A DNA stretch of 64,000 bases from Streptomyces lavendulae subsp. lavendulae (GTDB lineage: Bacteria; Actinomycetota; Actinomycetes; Streptomycetales; Streptomycetaceae): positions 1,302,001 to 1,366,000 of the forward strand of contig NZ_CP024985.1 of the NCBI RefSeq assembly GCF_002803845.1, given 5' to 3'. Made by a program: the position numbers and the translations under genes. Numbering within the stretch: the stretch's first letter is position 1; each line of letters opens with the position of its first letter. Below the pieces are notes generated by a model. It was not told the DNA's origin. It worked only from the letters and a program-made list of their open reading frames with translations, and did not search any database. Positions 56,028-64,000 of the stretch are shown one piece after another.

Positions 56028-57305
56028 ATGATGTTCTTACGCCGCGCGGCCCTCGCCGCCGCCCTCCTCGGCGTCACCGCCGTCCTCCCGCCCGCCGCCG
56101 CTCACGCGGACCCCTCCCCCGCCTGCCGGGACTCCCCGGCCACGGCAGCCGCCCCCGTGCCGGACCCGGAACAGAGCCGCCTGGCGGACCCGAGGACCGC
56201 CGCGTTCCCGGAGCGGGCCGGACTGGACTCCTTCGTACGGCGCTTCCCCGCCGCCCTGTGCGCCACCCGCGACGCCGCCGGGGCGCAGCGCCTCCTCGAC
56301 ACGTGGGGCGAGGCGCTCTGGCAGGCCGCCGTGAACCGCGCGCAGGGCCGCCGGACCGGCGGTGACCTCCCCGCCGGCGACGACCGGCCGCTCTACTGGG
56401 CCAGGCTCGCCATGACCGTCCGGCTCGCGCGGTGGCAGCCGGAGTTCCCCGTTGACCGCGCGGCCCTGAAGTCCCGGTTCGAGGACGCCTCGCGCGGACT
56501 CACCTCCAACGCGTTCCGCCCGGCCCCGGGCGTGCGGCGGATCTTCGTCAGCGGCTTCGACCCCTTCGGCCTGGACGCCGAGCTGCGCCGGGCCAATCCC
56601 TCCGGCTCGGCGGCGCTGCGGCTCAACGGCCGCCGGATCACCCTGGCGGACGGGACCACCGCCGAGATCCGGGCCGTCGTCCTGCCCGTCCGCTACGCCG
56701 ACTTCGACGCGGGCATCGTCGAGCGCGCCTACGGACCCCGGCTGGCGGCCGGTCCGGGCTCCGCCGACATGATCACCAGCATCAGCCAGGGCTACCCCGG
56801 CATCTTCACCCTGGAGGCCTGGGCGGGCCGGGCCCGTTCGGCGGACCCGTACCCGGACAACGCGGACGCCCTGTCCGGCGGTACGTACGAACACCCGGTC
56901 ACGGCTCCCGGCCTCGGCCCGGGCGCGGAGTTCCTGCGGACCAGCCTGCCGACCGGCGCCATGACCGGCGTTCAGGCGCCCTACCCCGTACGCCTGAACA
57001 CCGCCGTCACGGAGATACCGGCCGGACAGCAGGGCCCGGTGGACCGGGCGGACGGACCCACCCCAGGATCGCGCGCCGTGGCGGGCGGAGGCGGCGGCTA
57101 CCTCTCCAACGAGGTGGCCTACCGCTCCAACCGGCTCCGCCTGGAGCTGCGCCCCGACCTGCCCGGCGGCCATCTGCACACCCCGGTGCTCACGGGACTG
57201 CCCGCCGACCCCGGCCAGTTGACCGGGGCCGACTTCGAGCGCAACGAGGACGCGATCACCGAGGAGGTGCTGGCAGTGCTGCGCGCCTCTAACGCAGGGC
57301 GCTGA
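56028..57305 (+). CDS. secreted pyroglutamyl-peptidase-like protein with a Ser in place of the Cys nucleophile
   Basis: 425 residues. A signal peptide (about 1-27) precedes a C-terminal half with pyroglutamyl peptidase features: IFVSGFDPFGLD, ANPSGSAAL and a later SISQGYPGIFTLE. In the usual enzyme the Cys and His nucleophile pair are 24 residues apart; here Ser360 in YLSNEVAY lies 24 residues before His384 in HLHTP. The protein could be a Ser hydrolase or a non-catalytic binder. It overlaps the convergent chitinase gene by 17 bp at its 3' end. Confidence 0.65.
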   Translation: MMFLRRAALAAALLGVTAVLPPAAAHADPSPACRDSPATAAAPVPDPEQSRLADPRTAAFPERAGLDSFVRRFPAALCATRDAAGAQRLLDTWGEALWQAAVNRAQGRRTGGDLPAGDDRPLYWARLAMTVRLARWQPEFPVDRAALKSRFEDASRGLTSNAFRPAPGVRRIFVSGFDPFGLDAELRRANPSGSAALRLNGRRITLADGTTAEIRAVVLPVRYADFDAGIVERAYGPRLAAGPGSADMITSISQGYPGIFTLEAWAGRARSADPYPDNADALSGGTYEHPVTAPGLGPGAEFLRTSLPTGAMTGVQAPYPVRLNTAVTEIPAGQQGPVDRADGPTPGSRAVAGGGGGYLSNEVAYRSNRLRLELRPDLPGGHLHTPVLTGLPADPGQLTGADFERNEDAITEEVLAVLRASNAGR

Positions 57306-58785
57306 ACGCCTTGGTGAAGGCGAGGGGCTGCTGGAGGACCGAACTGCACGTGGCGTCCGCGTGGTCCACTGCCCCCGCCGCGCACTGCTTGTCGCGGGCC
57401 GCCGACCACATGGCCAGGCGCCCGATCCCCTTCGAAGCCGCGAACTCGACGAGCTGCGTCGCGTCGGAGACCGAGAAGACCTCCGTCGCGACGTCGTTGA
57501 CGCCGATCATCGGGGTGACGGCGACGGCCTTCCATGCCGCCTGGTCCGAGAGCCCGAGCACGCCCTTCAGCTGGGCCTGGGTCGCCGTCGCGGCCTGGAT
57601 CGCGTACTGGCCCATGTCCCCGCCGTACGCCGGGCCGTAGTCCATCGCCATGATGTTGACCGCGTCGATCCGCACGCCGTTCTTCTTCGCGTCGGCCAGC
57701 AGCGCCACGCCCGGCTGGGTCAGCCCCTCGGGCATCACGGGCAGGGTGAACGCCACGTCCAGACCGGGGTGGGACTTCTGCAGCCGGGCTATGGCCTGGG
57801 CGCGGCGGGTGTTGGCGGCGGTGTCCGGGAGGGCGGCGCCCTCGATGTCGAAGTCGACCTTGGTGAGCCGGTACTGGTCGATGACCTTTCCGTACGCGGC
57901 CGCGAGGTCGTCGGTGCTCGCGCAGTTCAGCGCCAGCTCGCGTCCGGCGGCGCCGCCGAAGGACACGCGGACGTCCCCGCCCTTGGCGCGCAGCGCGCCG
58001 ATCTGGGCGGCCACCTTGTCGCTCGCCAGGTCGGTGACCCCGCCCCACAGCGGGGAACATCCGCCGCCCGAGGTCACGAAGGCGAGGTGGAACTCCTTCA
58101 CCCCGGTGCGGGCCACGGTGTCGAGCAGGTCGTAGGCCGGGTAGAGGGAGGTGTCGACGTACGGGGCGAAGCGCGCGCCGGCCCCCGGAGCGGGTGCGGG
58201 CACGGTCGGGGACGCCGTGGCGGTCGGGGTCGCGGTGGGGGTGGTGGGGGTCGCGGTGGGGGTCCGGGTCGGAGCCGTCGGCGCGGGGGTCGGGCTACCC
58301 GTGGGGCCGTCCGTGGGCCGTCCGCTGGGCTGCGGGGTCGCGCCCTGGTCGACGGAGCACTTCACCCCGTCGATCAGGCACCGAGTCGGGACGCCGGGGG
58401 CGGCGGACCCGCTCGCGACGAAGCCGACGGTGACGGAGGCCCCGGGGGCGAGGGTCCGGTTCCAGCTCGCGGGCTTCACGGTGACGTGCTGGCCGGAGAC
58501 CGTGTGGGTTCCGTTCCACAGGGAGTCGATCTTCGTGCCGGCCGGCAGGTCGAACTGCAGGGTCCAGTCCTCCCGGGCCTGGCCCGTGTTGTTGGTGACG
58601 ACGTACTGCCCGGTGTAACCGCCGCTCCAGGAGCTGGAGGTGGTGTACACGGCACCGACCGAGGTGGCCTGGGCGGTCCCGGTGAACGCGAAGGCGGCGC
58701 CACCGATCACCGCCGCCGCCACGATCGCTCCCGTGATCTTCGCCTTGCCGCTGGTCGTACGGCGGTGACCGACTGTGCTGCCCAT
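57289..58785 (-). CDS. secreted chitinase: CBM2 plus glycoside hydrolase family 18
   Basis: 498 residues. A signal peptide (about 1-41), a CBM2 carbohydrate-binding domain (about 42-140, with WSGGYTGQYVVTNNT and WNRTL), a Pro/Thr-rich linker of about 55 residues, then the GH18 barrel (about 205-498). The catalytic DxDxE motif is VDFDIEGAA (about 309-317), so the enzyme should cleave chitin by substrate-assisted catalysis. No DasR-type TGGTCTAGACCA site was seen upstream. The 3' end overlaps the convergent gene by 17 bp. Confidence 0.9.
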   Translation of the reverse strand: MGSTVGHRRTTSGKAKITGAIVAAAVIGGAAFAFTGTAQATSVGAVYTTSSSWSGGYTGQYVVTNNTGQAREDWTLQFDLPAGTKIDSLWNGTHTVSGQHVTVKPASWNRTLAPGASVTVGFVASGSAAPGVPTRCLIDGVKCSVDQGATPQPSGRPTDGPTGSPTPAPTAPTRTPTATPTTPTATPTATASPTVPAPAPGAGARFAPYVDTSLYPAYDLLDTVARTGVKEFHLAFVTSGGGCSPLWGGVTDLASDKVAAQIGALRAKGGDVRVSFGGAAGRELALNCASTDDLAAAYGKVIDQYRLTKVDFDIEGAALPDTAANTRRAQAIARLQKSHPGLDVAFTLPVMPEGLTQPGVALLADAKKNGVRIDAVNIMAMDYGPAYGGDMGQYAIQAATATQAQLKGVLGLSDQAAWKAVAVTPMIGVNDVATEVFSVSDATQLVEFAASKGIGRLAMWSAARDKQCAAGAVDHADATCSSVLQQPLAFTKAFSALR

Positions 58786-58946
58786 CGCGTGCCTGCCTCT
58801 GTGTTACCGGGGAGTTGGGGTGCGGCAGCACGCTAGCCTCACGGAATCGGACATTCCCCCCCTTCCGGCCCGTCGGCGACGAGCCTTAGGGTCCGCTTAA
58901 GGCGGCGGTAAGAGGGGGATGAGGATGCGGACCTCCGGCCCCCGCG

Positions 58947-58970
58947 CGGACCAAAGGCTTTGATGGTCCG
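58947..58970 (-). terminator. hairpin after the small membrane-protein gene
   Basis: CGGACCA at 58947-58953 and TGGTCCG at 58964-58970, 7-bp arms and a 10-nt loop, directly after the stop of the minus-strand gene at 58971. There is no T-run. Confidence 0.4.
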
Positions 58971-59285
58971 TCAGCCGCGCCTTCGGACGAGGCCGAGGAA
59001 GACCGGGCCCGCGACGGCGGCGCCCAGGGCCGTGCCGGCGGTCGCCTGCGCGGGGGTGTGGTCGCGGAGCCGCACGCGGGACCGGCCGACGAGGGCGAGG
59101 ACGTATCCGGCCAGGACCCAGGGGCCCGTAGCCGAGGCCAAGAACGCGGCGAACGCCCCCCAGCCGACTCCGGCCGCGCCCTCGGCGTGCCATCCGGTCA
59201 GCAGCGCCACGGCGACGGTCCACGCCCGGGGTTCGAGGCCGTCGGTGATCCGCCGGGCCAGGGGGTGCTCCGTGCCACCGCCCAT
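58971..59285 (-). CDS. small integral membrane protein of unknown function
   Basis: 104 residues. Three hydrophobic segments (WTVAVALLTGWHA, GWGAFAAFLASATGPWVLAGYVLALVG and AGTALGAAVAGPVFLGLV) separated by a basic loop with RLRDHTPAQ. The loop recalls part of PAP2-type phosphatases, but most of that fold is missing, so it may be a fragment or a small membrane protein. No operon partner. Confidence 0.5.
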   Translation of the reverse strand: MGGGTEHPLARRITDGLEPRAWTVAVALLTGWHAEGAAGVGWGAFAAFLASATGPWVLAGYVLALVGRSRVRLRDHTPAQATAGTALGAAVAGPVFLGLVRRRG

Positions 59286-59369
59286 GTGCCCCCCTCGTCT
59301 CCGGCCCTGATCATGCCGGCGGTCCGGGCCGGGCGCGGGCAGGGGGGCGCCGTCGTCAGGGTTGGCGGG

Positions 59370-60914
59370 TCAGGTGTTGGGGCCGCACTCCAGGACGCCC
59401 TTGGCGATGCCCTTGAACGCGCCGGTGAGCATGCCGATGGCGACTCCCTCGGGACCGGTCAGGGCACCCATGGCACCTCCCACGACGATGCTGGTGCCGA
59501 TCTTCTTGGCCATGCACTTGTCGTGCTCGTCGCCGCTCTCGGAAGCGGGGGCGGACGCGGAAGCGGAAGCGGCGGCGATGCCCGCGGGGGTGCCGCCGCC
59601 CAGGGAGAAGGTCGGGGGCGTGATCGTGCCGGTGACCGTGTCGCCGGTGACGCCTTCGACGGTCTGGGTGACGCTGTTGCCGGCCACCGTGAGGACGACC
59701 CGGTGGGCCGTGCCGCCGGTGTCCGTGACGGTGCCGGGTTCCACCGTCGCGATCGTGGCGCCGTCGGCGCCGACGACCCGGACACCGTTCTTGTGGGCGG
59801 CCAGCCTGGCTCCCGCGGGCACGTCCATGGTGCCCGTCGCGGTCCGCGCGAGCGCGGCGGGCGTGACGTCGGCGCCGCCGGTGCCGCTTCCGGGCGCCTG
59901 CGGGCTGGTGCGGGCCACGTACATGGTGGATCCGGCGGCCGAGTTGACGACGGGGACGGTCACGGTCGCGTCGGTGGTCCACGGCTGGTTGTCGGTGTCG
60001 AAGGTCCACGTGCCGGTGACCTTCTTGCCGACGGCGGCGAAGTCGACCCAGCCGTAGTTCCCGGCCGGGACGTCGACCGCGATGCCGTTCACGGTGGTCT
60101 CGTCGGACTGGTAGGTCTGCGTGGCGGTGAGCTGGTTGGAGATCATCGCCTGGACGGGGGCGGAGACGCCGACGGATGACGACAGGCCCACGGAGAACGA
60201 CTGCGCCCAGCCGGAGTGGTAGATCGTGGTGAAGACCTGCTTCATGGTGCCGCCGGTGTCGTTGTACCAGACCGACGAGGCGGGCTGCCGGGGCAGGACC
60301 TCGGGCTGCCCTTCGGACCTCTGGGTCCACGAGCAGGTGGAGGTCCGCTTCGCGCACAGGTCGGCGTAGTAGTCGAGGGCGAGGGCCCTCGCCTCGGCCG
60401 CCTTCGACGCGGGGACCGTCCACTGCTGGCTCGCGCCGCCGTTGCACACGTTGGGCTGGGCGAGGATGCCCCACAGGTGGAGGCCGCCCCGGTTGTCCAT
60501 GCAGTACTCGGTGCCGCTGGAGTCGTCACGGCGGACGATGCCGAAGCTGTTGGGCCTGCCGTCCACGGGGCGGAAGTGCCATTGCTCGCCTTCCTTGCCG
60601 CAGGACTGCTGTACGGCGGGCTGGGAGGCGTACACGCACTTCCCGGAGGAGGTGTTGGCGAGGTTGAACGTACCGGGGGCGCCGAGCCTGATCAGCCGCC
60701 AGTTCGTGTAGTTGGTGCCGTCGGGGGTGACGGAGATCTGGTTCCCGTCGCCGTTGCCGGTCGCGTTGAGGGTGCCGTCGGTGTTGGTGAAGGTGTAGGC
60801 GTCGGTCGCGGCGGCCGCGGGCGTCGCGGTCGCCGCGAGGACGGGTAAGAGGAGGGTCAGGGCGGCGGCCGGCGCGGTGAGGAGCTTCGCGGCCCGCTTC
60901 AGGTTTTTGTTCAT
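59370..60914 (-). CDS. secreted lectin/aerolysin-like protein with a C-terminal glycine-zipper hairpin
   Basis: 514 residues. A Sec signal peptide (1-36) is followed by a ricin-type beta-trefoil lectin part (about 37-165; QSCGKEGEQWHFRP and GGASQQWTV). Then come about 150 residues rich in alternating Ser/Thr/Val (SVGLSSSVGVSAPV, DETTVNGIAVDVPAGNYGW), which resembles the aerolysin/ETX-MTX2 pore-forming fold, and further beta-rich segments. The last 50 residues (C467 to C510) form a Gly-rich pair of hydrophobic helices (GGAMGALTG, GMLTGAFKG), closed by two Cys. A pore-forming toxin or surface role is inferred; no partner is seen. Confidence 0.6.
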   Translation of the reverse strand: MNKNLKRAAKLLTAPAAALTLLLPVLAATATPAAAATDAYTFTNTDGTLNATGNGDGNQISVTPDGTNYTNWRLIRLGAPGTFNLANTSSGKCVYASQPAVQQSCGKEGEQWHFRPVDGRPNSFGIVRRDDSSGTEYCMDNRGGLHLWGILAQPNVCNGGASQQWTVPASKAAEARALALDYYADLCAKRTSTCSWTQRSEGQPEVLPRQPASSVWYNDTGGTMKQVFTTIYHSGWAQSFSVGLSSSVGVSAPVQAMISNQLTATQTYQSDETTVNGIAVDVPAGNYGWVDFAAVGKKVTGTWTFDTDNQPWTTDATVTVPVVNSAAGSTMYVARTSPQAPGSGTGGADVTPAALARTATGTMDVPAGARLAAHKNGVRVVGADGATIATVEPGTVTDTGGTAHRVVLTVAGNSVTQTVEGVTGDTVTGTITPPTFSLGGGTPAGIAAASASASAPASESGDEHDKCMAKKIGTSIVVGGAMGALTGPEGVAIGMLTGAFKGIAKGVLECGPNT

Positions 60915-61049
60915 GATCGCTTTCTGTGGTGAGCCCGTGTCGTTTCCGTGGCTATCACGTCGCGTTCGGTGAACACAGGGCCGCCGAGCCGGGATGGCGG
61001 ATTCCCGACGCGGCCCGACGGGCCCGCGGAACCTAGTAATCTCCGCGGG

Positions 61050-61514
61050 ATGACGGCACTTTCGCACCACGGCAACGGCCACGTCGAGCAGCCCGGACGG
61101 GGCGGGGACACCGCCACCGTCGAGGCCGATCCGCATGCCATCGGGCCCGTGCGGACCGAGTACGCCCCGGACCACGACGGGGATCCCGACCCCGGCGAGA
61201 TCGTCTGGACCTGGGTCCCCTTCGAGGAGAACGACGGCCGCGGCAAGGACCGCCCGGTGCTCGTGGTCGCGCGGGAGGCGGGCGGGCACACGCTGCTCGC
61301 CGTCCAGCTCTCCAGCAAGCGCCACGACGCCGACCGGGAGTGGGTGCCGATCGGCTCCGGGCCCTGGGACGGCGCGGGACGTGAGTCGTGGGTCGACCTG
61401 GACCGGGTGCTGCGCGTCCACGAGTCGGGCATGCGCCGCGAGGCCTGCGCGCTCGACCGGGGCCGCTTCACGCTGGTGACGGACCGCCTGCGGGAGCGCT
61501 ACGGCTGGCAGTAG
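61050..61514 (+). CDS. PemK/MazF-like toxin-family protein
   Basis: 154 residues. After a His/Asp-rich N-terminus, GEIVWTWVPFEEN-DGRGKDRPVLVVAR is the start of the PemK/MazF barrel, followed by LAVQLSSKRHD and SWVDLDRVLRV. The fold is that of endoribonuclease toxins, but the N-terminal extension is unusual. No antitoxin gene precedes or follows it, so it may be an orphan or use an antitoxin elsewhere. It is convergent with the PARG-like gene. Confidence 0.7.
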   Translation: MTALSHHGNGHVEQPGRGGDTATVEADPHAIGPVRTEYAPDHDGDPDPGEIVWTWVPFEENDGRGKDRPVLVVAREAGGHTLLAVQLSSKRHDADREWVPIGSGPWDGAGRESWVDLDRVLRVHESGMRREACALDRGRFTLVTDRLRERYGWQ

Positions 61515-61545
61515 CACGCGGTCCGCCCGTCCGGGATCCCCCGTC

Positions 61546-61572
61546 GGAATCCCCGGAATCCCCGGAATCCCC
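61546..61572. repeat. three tandem 9-bp repeats
   Basis: GGAATCCCC three times in a row in the gap between convergent genes. A simple-sequence expansion; no function is apparent. Confidence 0.6.
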
Positions 61573-61583
61573 CGTCGGCCCCG

Positions 61584-62396
61584 TCAGGACGGAAAGGCCC
61601 GTTCGAACGCCTCACGGGGCTCGGGGGACCGGTCCAGGATCCCGAAGACGACCTCCTCGAACACCCCCGCGAAGCGGCCGGTCAGCAGCGCCCTGAAGGC
61701 CTCCGCCACCTGCGCCGGGTCGTTGCGGAACACCCCGCACCCCCACGCCCCCAGCACGAGGCGCCCGTACCCGTGCAGCGTCGCGACCTCCAGCACCCGC
61801 TCGGCCCGCCGGGCCAGGGCGCCGGGGATCTCGTGCGCCCGCTCCGGCTCCTGGCGGCGGATCGTGCCCGCGTTCGGCGCCGGGGAGGTGAGGAAGCCGG
61901 CGCGGAACGGCACCTCCAGCAGCTCGCCCCGGTCGTCGCGGAAGACGGGCACCCCGGGCGAGTGAATCACCCGGTCGGTGTAGAAGGTGCTCTTCCCCTC
62001 GCGGTGCACCTCGTAGTACTCCGGGGCCTCCAGGAGGGTCTCGTAGAGGGCCGAGGCGCGGCACAGAGCCTCCTCCTGCGCCTTGGCCCCGCGCACGTAC
62101 CCGCCCCCGGGATTGCGGGCCGAGGCGAAGTTCAGGACCGCAACCGGACCGCGCCCCGCGAGGCGACGGGCTGCGACCGTGCTGCTCTCCCCCGTGACCT
62201 CGAAGACCGTCGCGGCCGTACCGCCGATGGACCCGCCGTCTGGAATGACCGGGTTTGGCCCATATATTCTGGTTCCGGCCTTGGCTTCCGCCAGGCCGGC
62301 GGCGAGGGAGATCCGCCGTCCCGACCGCGTCCGGTACCCCCCGGCCGCCAGGATCAGCGCGTTCTCCCGCGCGATTTCACGCAATCTGCTGCTCAC
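61584..62396 (-). CDS. microbial poly(ADP-ribose) glycohydrolase (TIGR02452 family)
   Basis: 270 residues. LNFASARNPGGGYVRGAKAQEEALCR carries the PARG signature: GGG followed by QEE, whose Glu residues cut the ribose-ribose bond. A macrodomain-type core follows (VLGAWGCGVFRNDPAQVA). It removes ADP-ribose chains or related modifications in the cytosol. GTG 62396 follows GAGGAT; an upstream ATG exists in frame. It is divergent from egtA. Confidence 0.8.
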   Translation of the reverse strand: MSSRLREIARENALILAAGGYRTRSGRRISLAAGLAEAKAGTRIYGPNPVIPDGGSIGGTAATVFEVTGESSTVAARRLAGRGPVAVLNFASARNPGGGYVRGAKAQEEALCRASALYETLLEAPEYYEVHREGKSTFYTDRVIHSPGVPVFRDDRGELLEVPFRAGFLTSPAPNAGTIRRQEPERAHEIPGALARRAERVLEVATLHGYGRLVLGAWGCGVFRNDPAQVAEAFRALLTGRFAGVFEEVVFGILDRSPEPREAFERAFPS

Positions 62397-62503
62397 GTCG
62401 CCATCCTCGGTGCGGACCACCGGGACGGCAAAGGCATTTGTGTCCCGGGCACGGGTAGGCACGGGTGACATCACTGCCGACGACAGGAGGCGAGGTTCCG
62501 GTC

Positions 62504-63817
62504 ATGACCGAGGACTCACCCGCTCCCCCCGCGCAGGACTTCGCCCAACCGCCGCTCACCGAAGCGGCCGCCGAGGACCTGGTCCACGGCATCTGTTTCA
62601 AGACCGGGCCGCCCCGGCTGGTCGGCGCCGAACTGGAATGGCTGGTGCTCGACGCGGAGCGGCCCTGGCTGCCCCTGCCGCCCGAGCGGCTGACCGCGGG
62701 CCACGAGGCCGCCCGCGCCCTGCCCCTGCGGTCCCGCCTCACCGCCGAGCCGGGCGGCCAGCTGGAGCTCAGCTCCGCCCCGGCCGCCTCCCTCTCCGAC
62801 TGCGTGGACGGCCTCCAGGCCGACCTGACCGCCGTCCGCGCCGCCCTCGGCGACCGCGGCCTGGTACTGCGGGGCCTGGGCCGCGATCCGCGCGGCCCGC
62901 AGCGCCGCCTGCTGACCAGCCCGCGCTACGAGGCCATGGAGGCCTACTTCGACCGGACCGGCCCCGCCGGCCGCGCGATGATGCGCTCCTCCGCCTCCGT
63001 CCAGGTCTGCGTGGACGCGGGCCACGAGGAGCCCGGCCCGCTCGGGCACGGCCGGCGCTGGCGGCTGGCACACCTGCTGGGTGCCGTGCTCGTGGCCGCC
63101 TTCGCCAACTCCCCCGCCCGCGAGGGCCCGTACCGGGGCTGGAAGTGTGCCCGGCAGGGCATCTGGAGCGACATCGACACGCGCCGCTCCCTCGCCCCGC
63201 CCCTGGACGCCGAGCCGCGCGCCGCCTGGACGCGGCACGCGCTCGACACCGAGGTGATGTGCGTACGGGCGCACGGGGACGGGCCCTGGGCGGTGCCGCG
63301 CGGGCTCACGTTCCGCGACTGGCTGCGCACCGACGGCGGCCACGGCCTGCGCCGGCCCACCGCCGGGGACCTGGAGTACCACCTCACCACCCTCTTCCCG
63401 CCGGTCCGGCCCCGCGGCCACCTGGAACTGCGGATGATCGACGCGCAGCCGGGCGAGGACGGCTGGCTGGTGCCCACGGCCGTCACGCACGCGCTCTTCG
63501 ACGACCCGGAGGCCGCCGAGACCGCCTACCGGGCCGTGAAGGCCCTGGCCGACGCCTACGGCAGCGCGCGCGCCCCGCGCAACGCGCTGTGGCACACCGC
63601 CGCCCGGTCCGGACTGGCCGACCGTGACCTGCGCACGGCCGCCACGGCCTGCTTCGAGGCGGCGGCCGAGGCGCTGCCGCGGCTGGGGGCGAGCACGCAC
63701 GTGCGGGACACCGTCGGCGCCTTCGCCGAACGGTACGTACGGCGCGGCCGCTGCCCGGCCGACGACGCCGGGGACCACGAACTCCTGCAGCCCATCGGGA
63801 AGGGACAGCGCCCGTGA
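62504..63817 (+). CDS. egtA: glutamate-cysteine ligase of ergothioneine biosynthesis (EgtA)
   Basis: 437 residues of the GCS2-type ligase fold. LVGAELEWLVLD is the ATP/Glu-binding start (Glu residues bind Mg), RSSASVQVCVD and FANSPAREG are core motifs, and LELRMIDAQPG is near the C-terminal part. It makes gamma-glutamylcysteine, the sulfur donor for EgtB. ATG 62504 follows GGAGGCGAGG. Its stop overlaps the egtB start (GTGA), so the two are co-translated; the pathway genes C, D, E lie beyond the window. Confidence 0.9.
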   Translation: MTEDSPAPPAQDFAQPPLTEAAAEDLVHGICFKTGPPRLVGAELEWLVLDAERPWLPLPPERLTAGHEAARALPLRSRLTAEPGGQLELSSAPAASLSDCVDGLQADLTAVRAALGDRGLVLRGLGRDPRGPQRRLLTSPRYEAMEAYFDRTGPAGRAMMRSSASVQVCVDAGHEEPGPLGHGRRWRLAHLLGAVLVAAFANSPAREGPYRGWKCARQGIWSDIDTRRSLAPPLDAEPRAAWTRHALDTEVMCVRAHGDGPWAVPRGLTFRDWLRTDGGHGLRRPTAGDLEYHLTTLFPPVRPRGHLELRMIDAQPGEDGWLVPTAVTHALFDDPEAAETAYRAVKALADAYGSARAPRNALWHTAARSGLADRDLRTAATACFEAAAEALPRLGASTHVRDTVGAFAERYVRRGRCPADDAGDHELLQPIGKGQRP

Positions 63818-64000
63818 CCACCGAGACCCACCCCGAGACCGAGACCGGTACCGGTACCGGTCGACTGCGGGAGCGGGCCGTCGCCGCCCTGACCGCGGCC
63901 CGTGCCCGGACGGCCGCGCTCACCGACGCCGTCGACGACCGGGACCTGACCGCGCAGCACTCCCCCCTGATGTCCCCGCTGGTCTGGGACCTGGCGCACA
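63814..64000 (+). CDS. egtB: iron(II)-dependent sulfoxide synthase EgtB, N-terminal part (cut by window end)
   Basis: GTG 63814 overlaps the egtA stop. The visible 62 residues end with DDRDLTAQHSPLMSPLVWDLAH, the start of the DinB-like domain of EgtB, whose His residues bind iron. EgtB joins hercynine and gamma-glutamylcysteine to a sulfoxide. The gene continues past the window. Confidence 0.85.
   Translation, partial: MTTETHPETETGTGTGRLRERAVAALTAARARTAALTDAVDDRDLTAQHSPLMSPLVWDLAH

Noticed and set aside
58897..58970. A possible tRNA gene
   Set aside because: No cloverleaf, anticodon loop or T-arm consensus could be drawn; only a terminator-like hairpin fits.

Overview
The window is high-GC actinobacterial DNA and almost certainly a Streptomyces chromosome. 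Supporting signs are strong GC-rich third codon positions, frequent GTG and TTG starts, a DUF6230/DUF6114/secreted-protein operon, an LAxTG-type surface protein, a CBM2-GH18 chitinase, a secreted I36-type inhibitor and the start of an ergothioneine (egtA-egtB) operon. Assignments rest on reading motifs by eye; no database search was run.

Layout. (1) About 1-36,700 is accessory DNA. It opens with nuclease-like genes: a PD-(D/E)XK protein with a Cys4 motif (226-1470) and two convergent PIN-like genes (1767-4177). These are followed by debris of a GlxA-type regulator and a Nudix hydrolase (4246-4790). Next is a large minus-strand operon (22,561 down to 4,883) of four overlapping genes: a SNF2/DrmD-like helicase, a DrmMI/PglX-like adenine methylase, a 2,234-residue YprA/DruE-like DEAD helicase with DUF1998 and a nuclease-like domain, and a RelE-UvrD fusion. 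This is a strong anti-phage candidate between DISARM and Druantia, closest to the proposed ARMADA type. Two divergent Ser/Thr kinases and an epimerase lie at its upstream end.

(2) From 27,187 to 34,403 is a second possible system. A divergent HTH-TPR regulator faces two small ORFs, two radical SAM enzymes and a JmjC/cupin-type oxygenase. Opposite them is a compact second aspartyl-tRNA synthetase whose leader is a T-box with an Asp (GAC) specifier and a UGGC bulge matching tRNA-Asp. I infer a small-molecule or peptide pathway with an AspRS-linked resistance or sensing step; the product is unknown. The accessory part ends with a CoiA-like protein and a small PD-(D/E)XK nuclease.

(3) From 36,724 the content is typical streptomycete chromosome: pirin, a TPR protein, an RlmG/RsmC-like methyltransferase, a MerR regulator, the DUF6230 operon, a metallophosphoesterase, a decayed surface-protein locus (two gene remnants), a disulfide oxidoreductase, thioredoxin, aldehyde dehydrogenase, thiolase, a LacI regulator facing an MFS-hydrolase pair, an amidase behind a palindromic operator, several secreted proteins (including a pyroglutamyl-peptidase-like protein with Ser at the Cys nucleophile position and a lectin/pore-former-like protein), a PemK/MazF protein, a microbial PARG and egtA-egtB.
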